The notes under the pieces were generated by a model. It did not search any database, was not told the origin of the DNA, and was given only the letters and a program-made list of their open reading frames with translations. A program made the position numbers and the translations under genes. From Microstegium vimineum (taxonomy: Eukaryota; Streptophyta; Magnoliopsida; Poales; Poaceae), in the NCBI GenBank assembly GCA_022036555.1, contig CM039126.1, positions 30,279,925 through 30,343,924 of the forward strand: a stretch of 64,000 nt of DNA, written 5' to 3'. Positions 23,223-35,639 of this stretch are shown piece after piece. Positions within the stretch are counted from its first letter, which is position 1. Every line of letters begins with the position of its first letter.

Positions 23223-24000
23223 AGTTGGTTCATCTCGTAATATGGCTAATTTTTAAAGAATTTTATTTTTGAATTTCAAAAAATGGTAACTTGAAATCAG
23301 TTTTTGAAACTCTAAATTCTTTCAAATACAAAATTTATGAATAATAGGTTTATTAAACTAACCAAGATCTACATTTGTTATTTTAGTCAAGATTTCATTT
23401 GACAAAGTTTGGATGATTCAAATTTTGCATTTGAAAAATAACACCTTCAAACTAGTATTTGAAACTCTAAATGGTTTCAAATATAAAATTCATGAATAAC
23501 AAGTTTGTTAAACTATCCAAGATCTACATTTATTATTTTACTCAAAATTTCATTTGACAAAGTTTAGATGAATCAAAATTTGAATTTGAAAAATGACACC
23601 TTCAAACTAGTATTTGAAACTATAAACGGTTTCAAATACAAAACTCATGAACAACAAGTTTGTTAAACTAACCAAGATCTACATTTATTATCTTTATCAA
23701 AATTTCATTTGATAAAGTTTATATGAATTAAAATTTGAATTTGAAAAATTGACACCTTCAAACTAGTATTTGAAACTATAAATTATTTCAAATACAAAAT
23801 TCATGAATAACAAGTTTGTTAAACTAACCAAGATCTACATTTGTTATCTTCGTCAAAATTTCATTTGACAAAGTTTGGATGAATCAAAATTTGAATTTAA
23901 AAAATTGACACCTTCAAACTAGTATTTAAAACTATAAATTTTGGTCAACTTTTCATTTGATAAGGTTTTAAACAAATCAAACCATGCATTAAAATGTAAG

Positions 24001-24575
24001 TAGCCTAGTGGTTTGTCCATGACCTTGATAGTCCTAGGGGCATAGATTCAATTCCTCTTTCCTTCACATTTAGTTTTTTTAAAATAAATAAGTAACAATT
24101 CACTTATTGGATATGTCATTTTCCTTATAATTAATAATTCATTTATTAGTTATTTTTTTAGAACTCTTGCAGCTGCATATTTTTTTTAATTTAACCCTGT
24201 TTGATTAGGCTTAGACTCACAAATGTCTTAAAAAAATCAAACCTTACATTAACATATAAGTAGCCTAGTGGTTGGTCCATGACTTAGATAGTCTTAGGGG
24301 CATAGATTTGACTCCTCTTTCCTTCACATTTAGTTTTTTATTAAAATAAATAAGTAACAATTCACTTATTGGACATGTCATTTTCGTTATAATTAACAAT
24401 TCATTTATTAGTTATTTTTTAGAACTCTTGCAGCTGTATATTTTTTTAATTCAACCCTGTTTGATCAGACTTAGACTCACAAATGTATTAAAAAATCAAA
24501 CCATACATTAACATATAAGCAGTCTAGTGGTTGTTCCATGACTTGGATAGTTTTAGGGGCATTGGTTCGACTCCT
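24001..24575 (+). repeat. Three tandem tRNA-like cassettes, about 260 bp apart
   Basis: At 24001, 24261 and 24520 there is TAGCCTAGTGG or a variant, close to a pol III A box. About 40 bases on there is a B-box-like word (the third copy reads GGTTCGACTCC at 24564-24574). The units repeat with about 260 bp spacing. Single related cassettes lie at about 26037 and 26325. Confidence 0.5.
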
Positions 24576-25778
24576 CTCCCCTTCATAGGTAGTTTTTTTA
24601 AAAAAATAATTAACCATTCACTTATTGAATGCATCTATGACGGTGACACATAATTTTTTTTCTTTTTCTAGCTTATTAATTTTCTTTTTTTCTATCCTAA
24701 GCAAACCTTGATTCATGGGCCACATCTATGACGGTGGCACCCATTTTTTTCCTTTTTCCAGCTTATTAATTTTCTTTTTTATATTCTAAGCAAACCTTGA
24801 TTCATGGGACATGGGACTTGTGTCTTTGTCCAGGACTAAAGGCACTTGTGGCTCAATAGATGCACTTGTGTTAGAAAAGTTTCGTTCTAAATTGATAAGT
24901 CTCTTGTAGAGTTTCATGAACTCTATGTGAAATTAATAATTTTATGACTAATGTTTATTAACACTTTCTCAAATTGAAAAATGATATATATAATAAATAT
25001 ATATATTTATGAGTTCTAACATCTTTGTATCTAAAAGTTTTTCAAATGAGGTCATTTAATGTCTCATTTGATAAAGTTTGACTAAGTCAAATTTTGAATT
25101 TAAAAAATGACACATTCACACCAGTATTTGAAACTCTAAATGGCTTCAAATAGAAAAGTCATGAATACCAAGTTTGTTAAACTCATCAAGATCTACATTT
25201 TTTATTTTGGTCAACTTTTCATCGGACAAAGTTTGGACAATTCAAATTTTGAAATTTTAAATTTCGACACCTCCAAACCAGTTTTCAAAACCCTAAATGG
25301 TCTCAACTAGAAAATTCATGAATACCAAGTTTGGTCAACTCATCAAGATCTACATTTTTTATATTGGTCATTTTTGCATTTGAGAAAGTGTTAGTAAAGT
25401 TTCGTTCTAAATTGACAAGTCCCTCATATAGTTTCATAAACTAAATGTGAGATTCAAAATTTTATGACTAATGTTTATTAACACTTTCTTAAATAGAAAA
25501 TTAATCTATATAACAAATGTAGATTTTGATGGGTTCTAACACCTTTATATTCAAAAGTTTTTCAGATGAGGTCATTTAGTGTCTCATTTGACAAAGTTTG
25601 ACCAAGTCAAATTTTGAATTTAAAAAATGATACATTCACACCAGTATTTGAAACTCTAAATGTCTCTCGTATAGTGTTAGAAAAAGTCTCTCGTATAGTT
25701 TCTTAACTCTAAGATTCATGATTTTATGACTAATGTTTATTAAGACTTTCTCAAATGCTTTTGTTAGGAATAAGTGAG

Positions 25779-25838
25779 TAGTGTAGTGGTAAAGCAGTTC
25801 GCACTATTGCTAGAGGTGTTGGGTTCAAACCCATTACA
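25779..25838 (+). repeat. tRNA-like cassette with B box GGGTTCAAACCC
   Basis: GTGTAGTGGTAAAGC resembles an A box and GGGTTCAAACCC (25821-25832) is a perfect palindromic B-box form. The region is too short and too unpaired for a functional tRNA gene. Confidence 0.4.
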
Positions 25839-26526
25839 TATATTTTTTAAAATTTATTATTTATTTTAATTTAACCATTGATGAGACTTGAACCCACAAA
25901 ATGTCTTAAAAAATTACACCATGTGTTGCATATTTATTATTTTTTTGAAATCCATGATTTATTTTAATTTAACCCTGTTTGATCAGACTTGGACCCATAA
26001 ATATCTTAAAAAATTAAACCATACATTCACATATAAGTAGCTTAATGGTTTGTCAATGACCTAGATAATCTTAAGGTCATAGGTTCGACTCTTCTTTCCT
26101 TCACAAGTAATTTTTAAAAAAAATTAACAATTCATTTATTGGACATATCATTTTTCTTATAATTAAAAATTCACTTATTAGTTGTTTTTTGTTTTTTCAG
26201 AACCCTTGTGGCTGCATATTTATTATTTTTTGAAATTCATTATTTATTTTAATTTAACCCTATTTCATCATACTTACACCCAGAAATATCTTAAAAAATT
26301 AGACCATGCATTAACATATATAATTAGCCTAGTGGTTTGTCCATGACCTGAATAGTCTTAAGGGCATATATAAGTAGGGCTGCGGCTTCAATTATATCTG
26401 TCAAAAAGTCCCGACAAAAGACATGAATTGATCTCTAATTTGGCAAACTTAATAGATTAGTTCTCTTTCCATATTTTAAAGGATAATTATTAATATAGTC
26501 TTGTATGGCTAACTTTAACATAAACA

Positions 26527-26592
26527 TATAGCAGTTGTATTGGTAAGGCCATTGCGTTTGAACTAAGACATCCTGGGATCCAATCCTAGGTG
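26527..26592 (+). repeat. tRNA-like cassette near the CACTA right end
   Basis: GTTGTATTGGTAAGGCC followed by GGGATCCAATCC at 26575-26586. The layout matches the other cassettes but the sequence is different, suggesting independent origin from another tRNA-like source. Confidence 0.35.
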
Positions 26593-26964
26593 TAGTTTGT
26601 TTTTCTTTTTTTAATCACGACCATAAGATATTGCAACCATGTCTATAAATTTTCTACGGATTAGAACTTTTATAACAAATTAATAAACCTAAAATATGAT
26701 TATAAGATACAATAAGAAACAATTTTTTAACCTAAAGTTGTTTATACATTACTCAATTATATTAAAATTAATATATTAAAATTTGATTAAAGTAAATATA
26801 TCTATTATACCATCAAGTACATGAAATATACTTACATGAATGAAAAAATATATAATAACTTTATATTCTGTTTAGTAATCATGAAAACCCTTTATTATGA
26901 AAATCACTTGATTTGTTCTCACACTCATTTTATATTACGACTACAACCATGATCATCTTAATAT

Positions 26965-27505
26965 TGTAACACCAACAAATATGCACGCAACGCAAATAAA
27001 TCGTGGCAAAAGTAAAAAATTGTTGCAACCATCAATAAAGAGTTGCAATATCAACTTTGTATTGCAACGCCAAACAAACTGCACGCAACGCAAACAAACT
27101 CGTGGCAAGAGTCACAACATATTGCAACCATCGACTAAAGAGTTGCAATATCATTATAGTATTGCAACGCCAACAAAAAACCCTGCAATAAAAAAACTCG
27201 TTGCAATACTGACCTTTTTCTTGCAACCATCAAATAAAAGTGTTGCAATATCAACTTAGTATTGCAACATTAGTAAAAGTCCCCGCGACGCAAATCAAAG
27301 TGTGGCAACAGTGACAACGTATTGTAACCACACTATATTTCGTTGCGATAACAATTACTTGTTGCAACGATCTTCATCTTTTTTGCCATGAAACAATTTT
27401 TGTGGCAAAAATTCCATATATCGCAACCAAAAGTGCAAATGGTTGCGAGAGCATTCCTTGTTGCAACGAAATCGTTGATGTTGCCCCAAAAGAGCGTGGC
27501 AAAAG
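26965..27505. repeat. Right subterminal repeats of the CACTA element
   Basis: Repeated ATTGCAAC, GTTGCAATA and CGTGGCAA words in both orientations. Together with the left array they frame the element and are probably the transposase-binding region. Confidence 0.75.
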
Positions 27506-28202
27506 GGTCGGAATCTAGTAGTGAACTCTACCTTTGTAGATTTAACTATGGCACACAATTGATACAAACATCAATTGATTCCTTAATACAAGTATGCTAG
27601 GTGTGGGGATAGATCAGTAGGAGGACAAAACTCCTACCGGACCGCGCCCTCTTCTTACAGGGGCCTTATCTTTTAAGAACTTGCCTAAGGACACGTGGTG
27701 GAATACAAAGACTAGACAAGGTTGTCACTCTCTTGCTAGCTACCACAAACAGTCCGTGCAACAAGCGATAACCAAAGGTATGATTAAGTATAAGCACCAC
27801 GCTTACACCTATTCTTACTAGTCTAATCATGTATACGACAACTAAAGTACCCTATGACAGGCGATGATCGCATATAGGAAAGGCCACAAGGATCTCAATC
27901 TAGTTTATAACAACTAAATGACTAGATAAACCACAACAATACTATAGCAAATATAATATTGCACAAAGTAAAGACTAAGTAAAGTAAATAAGGAATATTG
28001 CATTAAATAAGTAAAGTCTTACAAAAGGGAAAAGATACAAGAGCTTATACCAGATCCTCTAGGAAGACAACTCCGGAAAGCCCGAGCAAAGCTCAACTCA
28101 ACTCTAACTCCCACAGTAGAGAACACTACTAGACTAATCTCCACTTGAGAACAATAGTGGCTTGTATAGATTACATCATGACTAGAGAGGGAGGTATGAC
28201 CC

Positions 28203-28746
28203 TCTATTTATAGTGGGAGGTGGAGTAGGGGCTACTGCAGCGCCACATCAGCGATCCAGGGAGCTTCAATCCTCCACCCTTGGATCCAACCAACTTTGAA
28301 CCGCCTTTGGATGGATGGTGTTGATTTCCAACATGTGTGAGTGGTTATGGCAGTTGGCAGGAGGTGAACCGACATAGGGGTGGTCGGCCGACCCCCCTAT
28401 GGCCTGTGGGCCACCCTCTGGTCTTCTAGATGCAGCCCCACTAGTCAGGGACCAAGTGGGGGCCTAGTGGGCCCAGGTGACGGTCGACCGACCCCCCCCC
28501 TTGGGGGTTCTGGCCCACCTCAGCCTTCCAGGTGTTAGTCCCACTTGTCATTGATGTTGGATGCTGGTCTTGAGGTAGTTGTCATGTTTATCTCTTTGGT
28601 GTAGGCCCATGGATCCATGTGCTTCACATGTGAGCCGTTGAGAGAAAGCACAGAGTGATCCAAGGGTTGGAATTCACTCTAAGGTGCTTGTCCTGGATCG
28701 TGGCCAAGAGGGGAGAGCTAGTGAGCCCATAGGGTGGTCGGTCGAC
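28203..28746 (-). promoter_or_regulatory. U3 palindrome triplet and TATA box, LTR A copy 2
   Basis: GGTCGGCCGACC (28382), GGTCGACCGACC (28482) and GGTCGGTCGACC (28735) lie about 180, 280 and 533 bases upstream of the minus-strand TATA box. Spacing matches copy 1 although individual bases differ. Confidence 0.65.
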
Positions 28747-28925
28747 CCCCTATGCCCACTGGCTCTCCTTTGCTCCATTTCTTCAATCCTGCAATCAAAC
28801 ACTCCATGGACATGTGGAACTTGTTATTTGACAAAGTATGCTCGTGATGTGTTTGTTTATCCTTGATTCAGAGGTTGTTGGCAGCATTTTGGTTAAGTAA
28901 ATGTGTATCATTCATGGTGCCAACA

Positions 28926-30384
28926 AGATCCCCAAGCTTAACCTTTGCTCATCCCGAGCAAACAATCAAACTTAGCTCGATGGATCAGGAGTTGCTACTA
29001 TGATTCATATTTCAAGAGTATTGTATCTACAACAATCATACTTCTCTTTTGAATGGAAAATTAGCAATAGAGACTCACCCATATTACCTTAGTCCATCAT
29101 GGGGCTTATGGCTTTATCCTTTGTCTTGGGCGGGAGATAGAACAACTTGACTTGAGCACTAGTTTTCTCATTCTTTCACAAGTTTCATATCGGAGGTTTT
29201 TGCAAAGTTTTGTAAAAGAAAGACTTAGTGTTCCTCAAATGGTACTCTCGAGTCGCACATAAGCTGTATAATTCCTCACCAAGGCACATATCAAAGTTTG
29301 CCTTCTTTTTCATCCTACTCTAAAGGCTTATGTGGATCTATAGGTAGGGATAAAAGATGTAGCAAACTTACCTTGCATATATTGTAAAGTCAAATTCCGG
29401 ATCCAAGGGGATAAATGTCATACTCTTAGATCAAGATGTGCAAGTGTGTGGAAACATGGTAATTGATCAATACTCCTCTATATGATCTCTCTTTCTAACT
29501 TATAACTTTGAGACATAGCTATCTTTATTTTTTCTATGAACTTTTGATTTTCTCATTCTTTTTCTAAAAACTTGGGACCTTCATGTGCCCCTATCTTTTT
29601 TTTGCATAGTCTATGTCTCATATACTAGCACATACTAGAGAGGTAACTATTTTAGAACATGGAGCATGAACTATGTGGAAAATGAAAGGCATGTTTATGC
29701 GTACTTCCAGTGTAGAAGCAGCATATATATATGTGGCGTGTGCGTGATCTTGATCTTGGGAGCATGATAAATCTCTCAACCAGGGTCACAAAACTTGACC
29801 AAACTCAACACAAAACAAGCAGCTTATGTAGAAAGCTTATATCATGTAAGAGCATATATGGCTTTGGTAGGAATTTTCACCATTGAGGAACAAAAAGTGT
29901 TTTTATCATTTTAATAAATAAAACTCCGATAGTCATGCTTGCTTAGAACAATATTGTAGTAGCTCTTGTCTTGCTATATCATATCTCACAACAACTTAGA
30001 CTTAGTTACAGCATTTGCAGCCCACAAAAGATTTAGGTTCATGATGGTTTATTTTAAGCCAAGTAATCTATACTTAGAGAAATATCAAGTTGTAAACTAA
30101 GTACTAGAGAAATATTTAGCAGAGCAACTATTCATCATTTTCCACAAGAGAGATAGATATCTATGGAACAATTTTATTCTAAGGGAAATAAACATTATCA
30201 AATGACGGGGAAAATATTTTTGTTATTATTGTTATTATTTTTTTAACATTTTTTTAAGTACAAAAATGAAATACAGAAATAAAATGCTAGAATTAAAATT
30301 ATGAAATTTAAATTGCAAAATTAAAATGCCGAAAACTAAAACTTACCTTAGTGGGGGAGGGAACCTCCCTCAAGCTTATTCTTT
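28926..30384 (-). other. 3' untranslated region of Athila A copy 2
   Basis: Reverse-oriented counterpart of 7476-8898, from the polypurine tract to the end of the ORF1 remnant. No coding sequence. Confidence 0.6.
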
Positions 30385-30581
30385 TCATGGTCCTGGTGGA
30401 GGGAAATGCATTGGATGCATTCCCTGCTGGGCGCAGAACATAGCCCATTGATGGGCGTTGTAGTCTCTCATTGCTTGGACCCGTTGCTAATTTTGGACTG
30501 CATTCTAATGGAGAATTCCATGCTCCACTCGTAGTTCACCCACTTGATTAGTGAGTAAATCCACGTCGTGACGGAAATCAC
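30385..30581 (-). pseudogene. C-terminal remnant of ATHILA ORF1 (Athila A copy 2)
   Basis: Minus-strand reading includes NQVGELRVEH, matching the coiled-coil end of the ORF1 at 6022-7475, then a Met/Gln/Pro-rich end closed by TGA at 30385-30387. Two stops interrupt it near 30490-30510. The upstream part was displaced by insertion of the Tekay element at 30582. Confidence 0.6.
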
Positions 30582-31420
30582 TGTAACACCCTAGTGTAAA
30601 GCATTGCATAATCCACATGATCATTGCAAATCATTCATTGCATAAGCATCATTATGAAGCATCATAGCATGTCATAGTAAAACTAAGTTGCAAATTAACT
30701 TTGCTTAAAATGTTTGAACTAAGATGAGTTCATAAATTGTTGGTGTTTGAATCAAGTCTTGAAAACACTACACTTAATTAATCTTGCTTTTAACCCTAGG
30801 TTTAATATGAGAAATAAAGTTTAAAAGTCATTTTGAAAATCAGATCCTTAATTTTAAAAGCAAGGCTTCCAATTGGTTTTAAATCCTAATTCAAAAACTA
30901 TAAAGAATTTGGCCTTGACCTCTCAAGCAAAAAGTTGGTTTAAAATCTTTTGAACAACTTTGGTATTCGCACCAAAGCTTGGTTTTGAATTTTTAAACCT
31001 ATTTGAAAAAGAAACAAATCAAAACAAACAAAGAAAAATAGAAAAGAAAAGAAAAAGGAATTCCTTACCTTAGCGGGCCGGTCGCAAACCAACCGGCCCA
31101 GCAGCGCAAGCTCGCCCGGCCTGCCTCCCTGCGCCCGCACCATTCCCGCCCGCGCATCACGCGTAGCGAACGTGCTCCCGACCGCGCGTAGACGCCGCTC
31201 GCCGCGTGGCCGCCATGCCCGCCGGAGACGCGCGCGTGGCCGCCAAGCCCTGCCCGAGCCGGGGTTAACCCCGAATGGGATGCGCCTCGCTCTCCCTCCC
31301 TCCATTATGTTGCCTCGTCCACCTTCTTGCTCTCGCTCTCGCTCTCACGCGCGCCAGAGCGCCTCGCTGCAGCGCCGCCGAGCGGCATAACCGTTGTTCC
31401 GACCGCCTCGTAGCGCCACC

Positions 31421-32941
31421 TGTTGACAACAAAAGTGGCAAACGGAAAAGAATACCGCAAGCGTACGGTTGTCAAGGTAGCTTTCACCGGGAGTATTCTA
31501 GGTATCGTATTTTCCACAGGGAATAAAAAGTGAGTTAACTAGGAATACGGGTATGTCCTATGATGTATCAAGGGAGACTATGATAACTGAGTAGAGAGGT
31601 TCGCTATAGAAAAGTAATCTAACAAGGTATAGCTAGTTATACTGGCTTTATCAGCCCTTCTCTTGCAGGAGGCGACGGGATAGATCAGAAAGAGGGCAAA
31701 ACTCTAACGGGACCGCGCTGTCAAGTTGTATTGAAGCCTTACCTTTTAAGAACTTATCTGACACGCGTGGTGGAATACAAAGGCTAGATAGAGCTGTCAC
31801 TTTCTACTAGCATCCACAAACAATCCACGCGATAAGCGGTTTACAAAGGTAAGATCTAGGCTAGACACCACGTCTACGCTTATCTTACTACTTTAACCTT
31901 GGCCTAAGATTAAAACACTTTACTCAGAGCAAAGCAATGAACAAGCAGGAAAAGTGTATAACAACTAAACTAGATTTAGAATACTGAATACTATAAAGAA
32001 CTCAGAAGAAGTCACTTACAAGTACTAAACTTACAAGAGACTCGCATCTGCTGAGGAAGAACTCCTGAGAAGATTCTCGACAGGCCCGGGGCTTTCTCCA
32101 GAAGACTTCCTTCACTCTCCTCCAACCAGCATAGCACTACTAGAGAGCTCCGCTAAGAGACTAAGGAGTAGTGTTTCTCCAATGAGGCATGAATGAGAAG
32201 GGAGCTCTAGGGGTCTATTTATAGCTAGAGGTAGAGTAGGGGCTACTCCGATGCCACGTCAGCGATCCGCGTCACCTTCATCAACCACCGTTGGATCCAA
32301 CCGACTTCAGAACCACCTGAGGATCAAGGGTGATGATTTCCATCATGTGGGGAGTGAGTGAGGCAGTTGGGGAGGTGTAACTGCCATATGGGTGGTCGGC
32401 TGAGCACCCATACTGGCCTGTGGGCCCTCATGCACTTTCTAGATGGTGGCCCACTAATCAGAGGCCAAGTGGTGGCCTTGTGGGCCCCACCATTAGGTCG
32501 GGCGACCACATATAGTGGTTCATGGCCCACCTCTGCCTCCTAGCCATTGGTCCCATCTATCATATGCCTTGGATGTTGGTTCTGAGTTGAGTTGTCATGT
32601 TAACCTCCATGATGTGGGCCCATGGATCCTTGTGATGTAAATCTGAGCCATTAAGAAGAGATGCACTTGGATCCAAGGGTAGAGAGTGTTCGAAAGGGTG
32701 GATCTTGGATCATGGAGGCTTGGGAGGCCTAGTGGCCCCACAGGGTGGTTGGCCGACCCCCCTATGTGGGCCCACTAGCTCCCAAATGTCCTCATTTGTC
32801 ATTATCTGCATCAAATAGTCATGGGACATGTGGAACTAGTTATTTGGCATAATATGTTCAGGTTATGCTTGTTTTCTTTTGAATATGAGGATGTTGACGG
32901 TATTTTGATGGTGACAAAATAGCTTTTAATTACCGTCAACA
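31421..32941 (-). mobile_element. 3' LTR of Athila B
   Basis: 1521 bp. On the minus strand it starts TGTTGACGG and ends GTTGTCAACA. It aligns closely with 44419-45933. TATA (minus) at 32215-32224. Confidence 0.8.
32215..32758 (-). promoter_or_regulatory. U3 palindrome triplet and TATA box, Athila B 3' LTR
   Basis: Sites at about 32394 (decayed GGTCGGCTGAGCACC), 32496 (GGTCGGGCGACC) and 32747 (GGTTGGCCGACC) lie about 180, 281 and 532 bases upstream of the minus-strand TATA box. Confidence 0.62.
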
Positions 32942-34755
32942 AGATCCCCCATACTTACCTCTTTGCTCGTCCTCGAGTAAAGGTTAAAAGATAACAGGTC
33001 TATGTTATTCAAAGTATAAAGCAAGCATAAAGATTCACTCAAGACATTTTGTCATACCAATGGGATATGTGGTACTGGCTAACATATATCCTTGAGAAGT
33101 TGAGAAATGGAACAGTTCTCAAGGCAAAGTCATCTTCCCACTTCATATTTTAGTACTTGGAGTTTTTGATAAATCTTTCAAAAGAAAACTCATATGTCAT
33201 CTTACTCCTCATATAGTACTATAAGTCACTCAAAGTGTATGTTTCCTTACCAAGGCATAAAGAGGTTGCCTTCTTTGTATCTCCCTATTTCTAAAAGGCT
33301 TATCTGGAGCTTAGGTAGGGATGAACAGTGTAGCAAACTTGCATCACTTATATTGTAAAGTCAAAACAAGGATCCAAGGAGAAGAATGTCATAATCCTAG
33401 ATCAAGATGTGCATGTGTGTGGAGAAATGGTATATGACTAACATGTACTCCTTAACTATGTATATGATCTCTCTATCTTTAGGATTACTTGAGACATGGC
33501 TATCATGATAAGAAGAGCTTTGCACATCATCATTTTTTTTATTTTTTTTATGATAGCCATATCTCTTTTTGAAGAATATAGGGAGAGATCATAACATTTA
33601 TTTCAAGAGTATTTATTGGATGAACATGGATCATGTGAATGAAAGGCATGTTTTTGTGTACTTCTAGTGTAGAAGCAGCAAAAAGTATGTGGCGTGTACG
33701 TGATCTTGATCTTTGAAGTATGACATAATTCTCAACAAGGGTCACAAGGTTTGACCAAACTCAAAGTAATTACAAGAAGCATATGAGGAAGGTTTTGAAC
33801 TTGCATAAGTGTTTATGGCTTTGGTAGGATTTTTCTCACTATAAAGGAGTAGTGACATTATGGTTTTATGACATTTTCAAAAACAAATCTCCAAGAACTT
33901 TAAATAAAAAGGGTATGAATCATGAGCCGAGACTATATCACATTAAACAACAACTTAGTCCATATGATCTTCCTATCAAAGTATTTTCCCACTAGCATAA
34001 GCAAAAAGCAAGAATTTATCTTTATGATGCTTTTATCCTTCAAATGTCATAGATCATGTCACTTTTCAAAATTTTAATTTTGGATGTGAACTCTTGTTTT
34101 ATTCAATATTAAAAGGAAATTGAACTAAGTGGTGAATGAAGGAATTATTTTTATTTTATTTTGTTCTTATTTTTAAAAGAGAAAATGAGTGAATAAATAT
34201 AAAAACATAGAGGAAAAGGGGAGAGACGTTGCAAACCAGTCAGGATAGGTGTTTGAAGTCGAAAGGATGCTGGCTGGTGGGTCCAGGCCCTACATATGCG
34301 GTCGGCCGACCGCCCCTTGGGGCCGTTTGGCCACTTCGAACCCTGCATTCAGATCCCTTACCTCTGAATATTGCATTTATCTGTCTATTCTGAATGTTGG
34401 CCTCCAAAGTGCATCGACCGATGCACAAAAGTGGCCATTTTGGTCCAATTTTTTTCTAGAATGTGTCATGGATGTGTACAGCATGATTCAGTGGGTATTC
34501 TAGTGTTTTGACAAGTTGGAGTGTTGACCGACCTACCCCATACTTGTTTCGGAGCATGCTGAATTCAGTGATAGAGAAACATCAAATGCAGGGGTTCTGC
34601 TGGACAAAATACCAGCAGAACCAAACATTTTTATTCAATTCAAACTTTTGTAGGCACACATTACATTGATGAAAGGGAAATGCACGAAATAATTAGGAAA
34701 TAAACCTAAGTGATTAAAAAATATAGCCTCAGTGCCTATCTTATTGGTGAACTAG
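32942..34755 (-). other. 3' untranslated region of Athila B
   Basis: AT-rich, non-coding, starting with the polypurine tract (AGATCCCCCATAC on plus). A perfect 16 bp palindrome GCGGTCGGCCGACCGC lies at 34298-34313. A near-duplicate of the whole region occupies 36943-38650. Confidence 0.6.
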
Positions 34756-34759
34756 TGAT

Positions 34760-35546
34760 CTATGGAGACGGAGGGGCAAAGAGATCTCTCTTGATTGCTT
34801 GGGCTAGATGCTTGATCTTCGCATTAGTGCTAATGCGAAGATCATTAAAGCTGTCCTCTAGATCTAGACGTGCCATCCTCTCCTCTGTTGCACATTCTGC
34901 TAACTTGGTATTGTTCTCCCTAAGTTGCGCGACTATGCAAAGCAGTTTCTCCATGTCACTTTCTTCATCTTCATCCTCGAACTTTCCTGGAGGGCCGAAG
35001 ATGGACGACGGGTTGCTAGTCCGCCGGACAGACTTGCGAGACTCCTTCGTCTCGAGGGATCTGTGTACCCCCTCCCCCCCGCTCCTCGAAGGTGAGAGGA
35101 GGGATGAGCACCTTGCCTCTCCCCGGTCCACCATGGGCCCTCTAGAGGCGCATCCATGGCGGTGTTGATGGCGAGTAGAAGTGGGTGTAGCTGGTGCTCG
35201 TGTCGTCGTCGGTGGAGGAGACGGGGGACTTCTTCACCCCCAATTGGCCAGTGGTCGGCCTTTTGGGCGTCACTAGTCGCGCCGCGGGCTTGTTGAGGTT
35301 GCGACGCGGAGACATCGATCGGGCAATGCTACGCATTTGCTCCAACTTCCAGGAGCCGGTCGGCCGACCACCCCTAGCGGTTGTTGGCTCTGCTAGCGAC
35401 GGTGCCATGGCTAGGGGAGTCACGTCGAGGATCTCGACGGCCATGGCGTCGGCGTTGATGGTGTCTTGGGCCTTGGAAGGGCTTTCGTCGAAAGGAACGA
35501 GTGGTGCTTTGCCATTGTTGCGTGGTGGAGCCATGGTGGTGATCAA
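34760..35546 (-). pseudogene. Athila B post-pol ORF, two frames, coiled-coil end
   Basis: An N-terminal part (35142-35546, MAPPRNNGKAP... type, Ser/Pro/Arg-rich) and a C-terminal part (34760-35134) with a coiled coil ('MEKLLCIVAQLRENNTKL' then 'RMARLDLEDSFNDL') lie in different frames, so at least one frameshift separates them. Position before the 3' UTR matches the family A and C post-pol ORFs. A palindrome GGTCGGCCGACC (35358-35369) lies inside the coding region and encodes Gly-Arg-Pro-Thr. The upstream end is cut near 35600 by a plus-strand pol fragment. Function unknown. Confidence 0.55.
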
Positions 35547-35639
35547 GGAGGGTGTAGGATTGCAAGGGGTGATGATGGTGCTGCTAGTTGTGAAAGAAAG
35601 CCGAAACTCTTCCTTCTACATCTCAAGATCCCGCTATTG

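Larger units (their letters stand above)
22000..25720. repeat. AT-rich modular repeats in the CACTA interior
   Basis: Blocks around TTTGACAAAGTTTG, AAGATCTACATTT and GTTTCATAAACTCTATGTGAG recur many times. Between about 23270 and 23940 the AAGATCTACATTT word comes at 23366, 23521, 23676 and 23832, a period of about 155 bp. Confidence 0.65.
18844..27523. mobile_element. Non-autonomous CACTA (En/Spm) transposon
   Basis: Ends CACTACTAAATTCTAACCC and, inverted, CACTACTAGATTCCGACCC: 16 of 19 positions match. Flanked by AAC on both sides (18841-18843, 27524-27526), the 3 bp duplication typical of this superfamily. Length 8680 bp. Subterminal arrays of TTGCAAC/GTGGCAA words at both ends are the expected transposase-binding repeats. 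No transposase-like protein is visible on either strand, so movement would depend on an autonomous relative. Confidence 0.9.
18536..28925 (-). mobile_element. LTR of Athila family A (copy 2), reversed, split by a CACTA element
   Basis: Segments 18536-18843 and 27524-28925 align in reverse with the LTR at 8899-10599. Removing the 8680 bp insertion and one AAC leaves 1707 bp against 1701 bp. The polypurine tract follows at 28926-28937. TATA (minus) at 28203-28212; palindromes at 28382, 28482 and 28735. Confidence 0.82.

Noticed and set aside
25779..26592. Functional tRNA genes
   Set aside because: A- and B-box-like words are present but the acceptor and anticodon stems do not pair; recorded as tRNA-like cassettes only.
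30940..31526. Open frames around the GC-rich part of the left Tekay LTR
   Set aside because: LTR sequence, Arg/Ala-rich on every strand, no conserved domain, and partly crossing into the Athila LTR.
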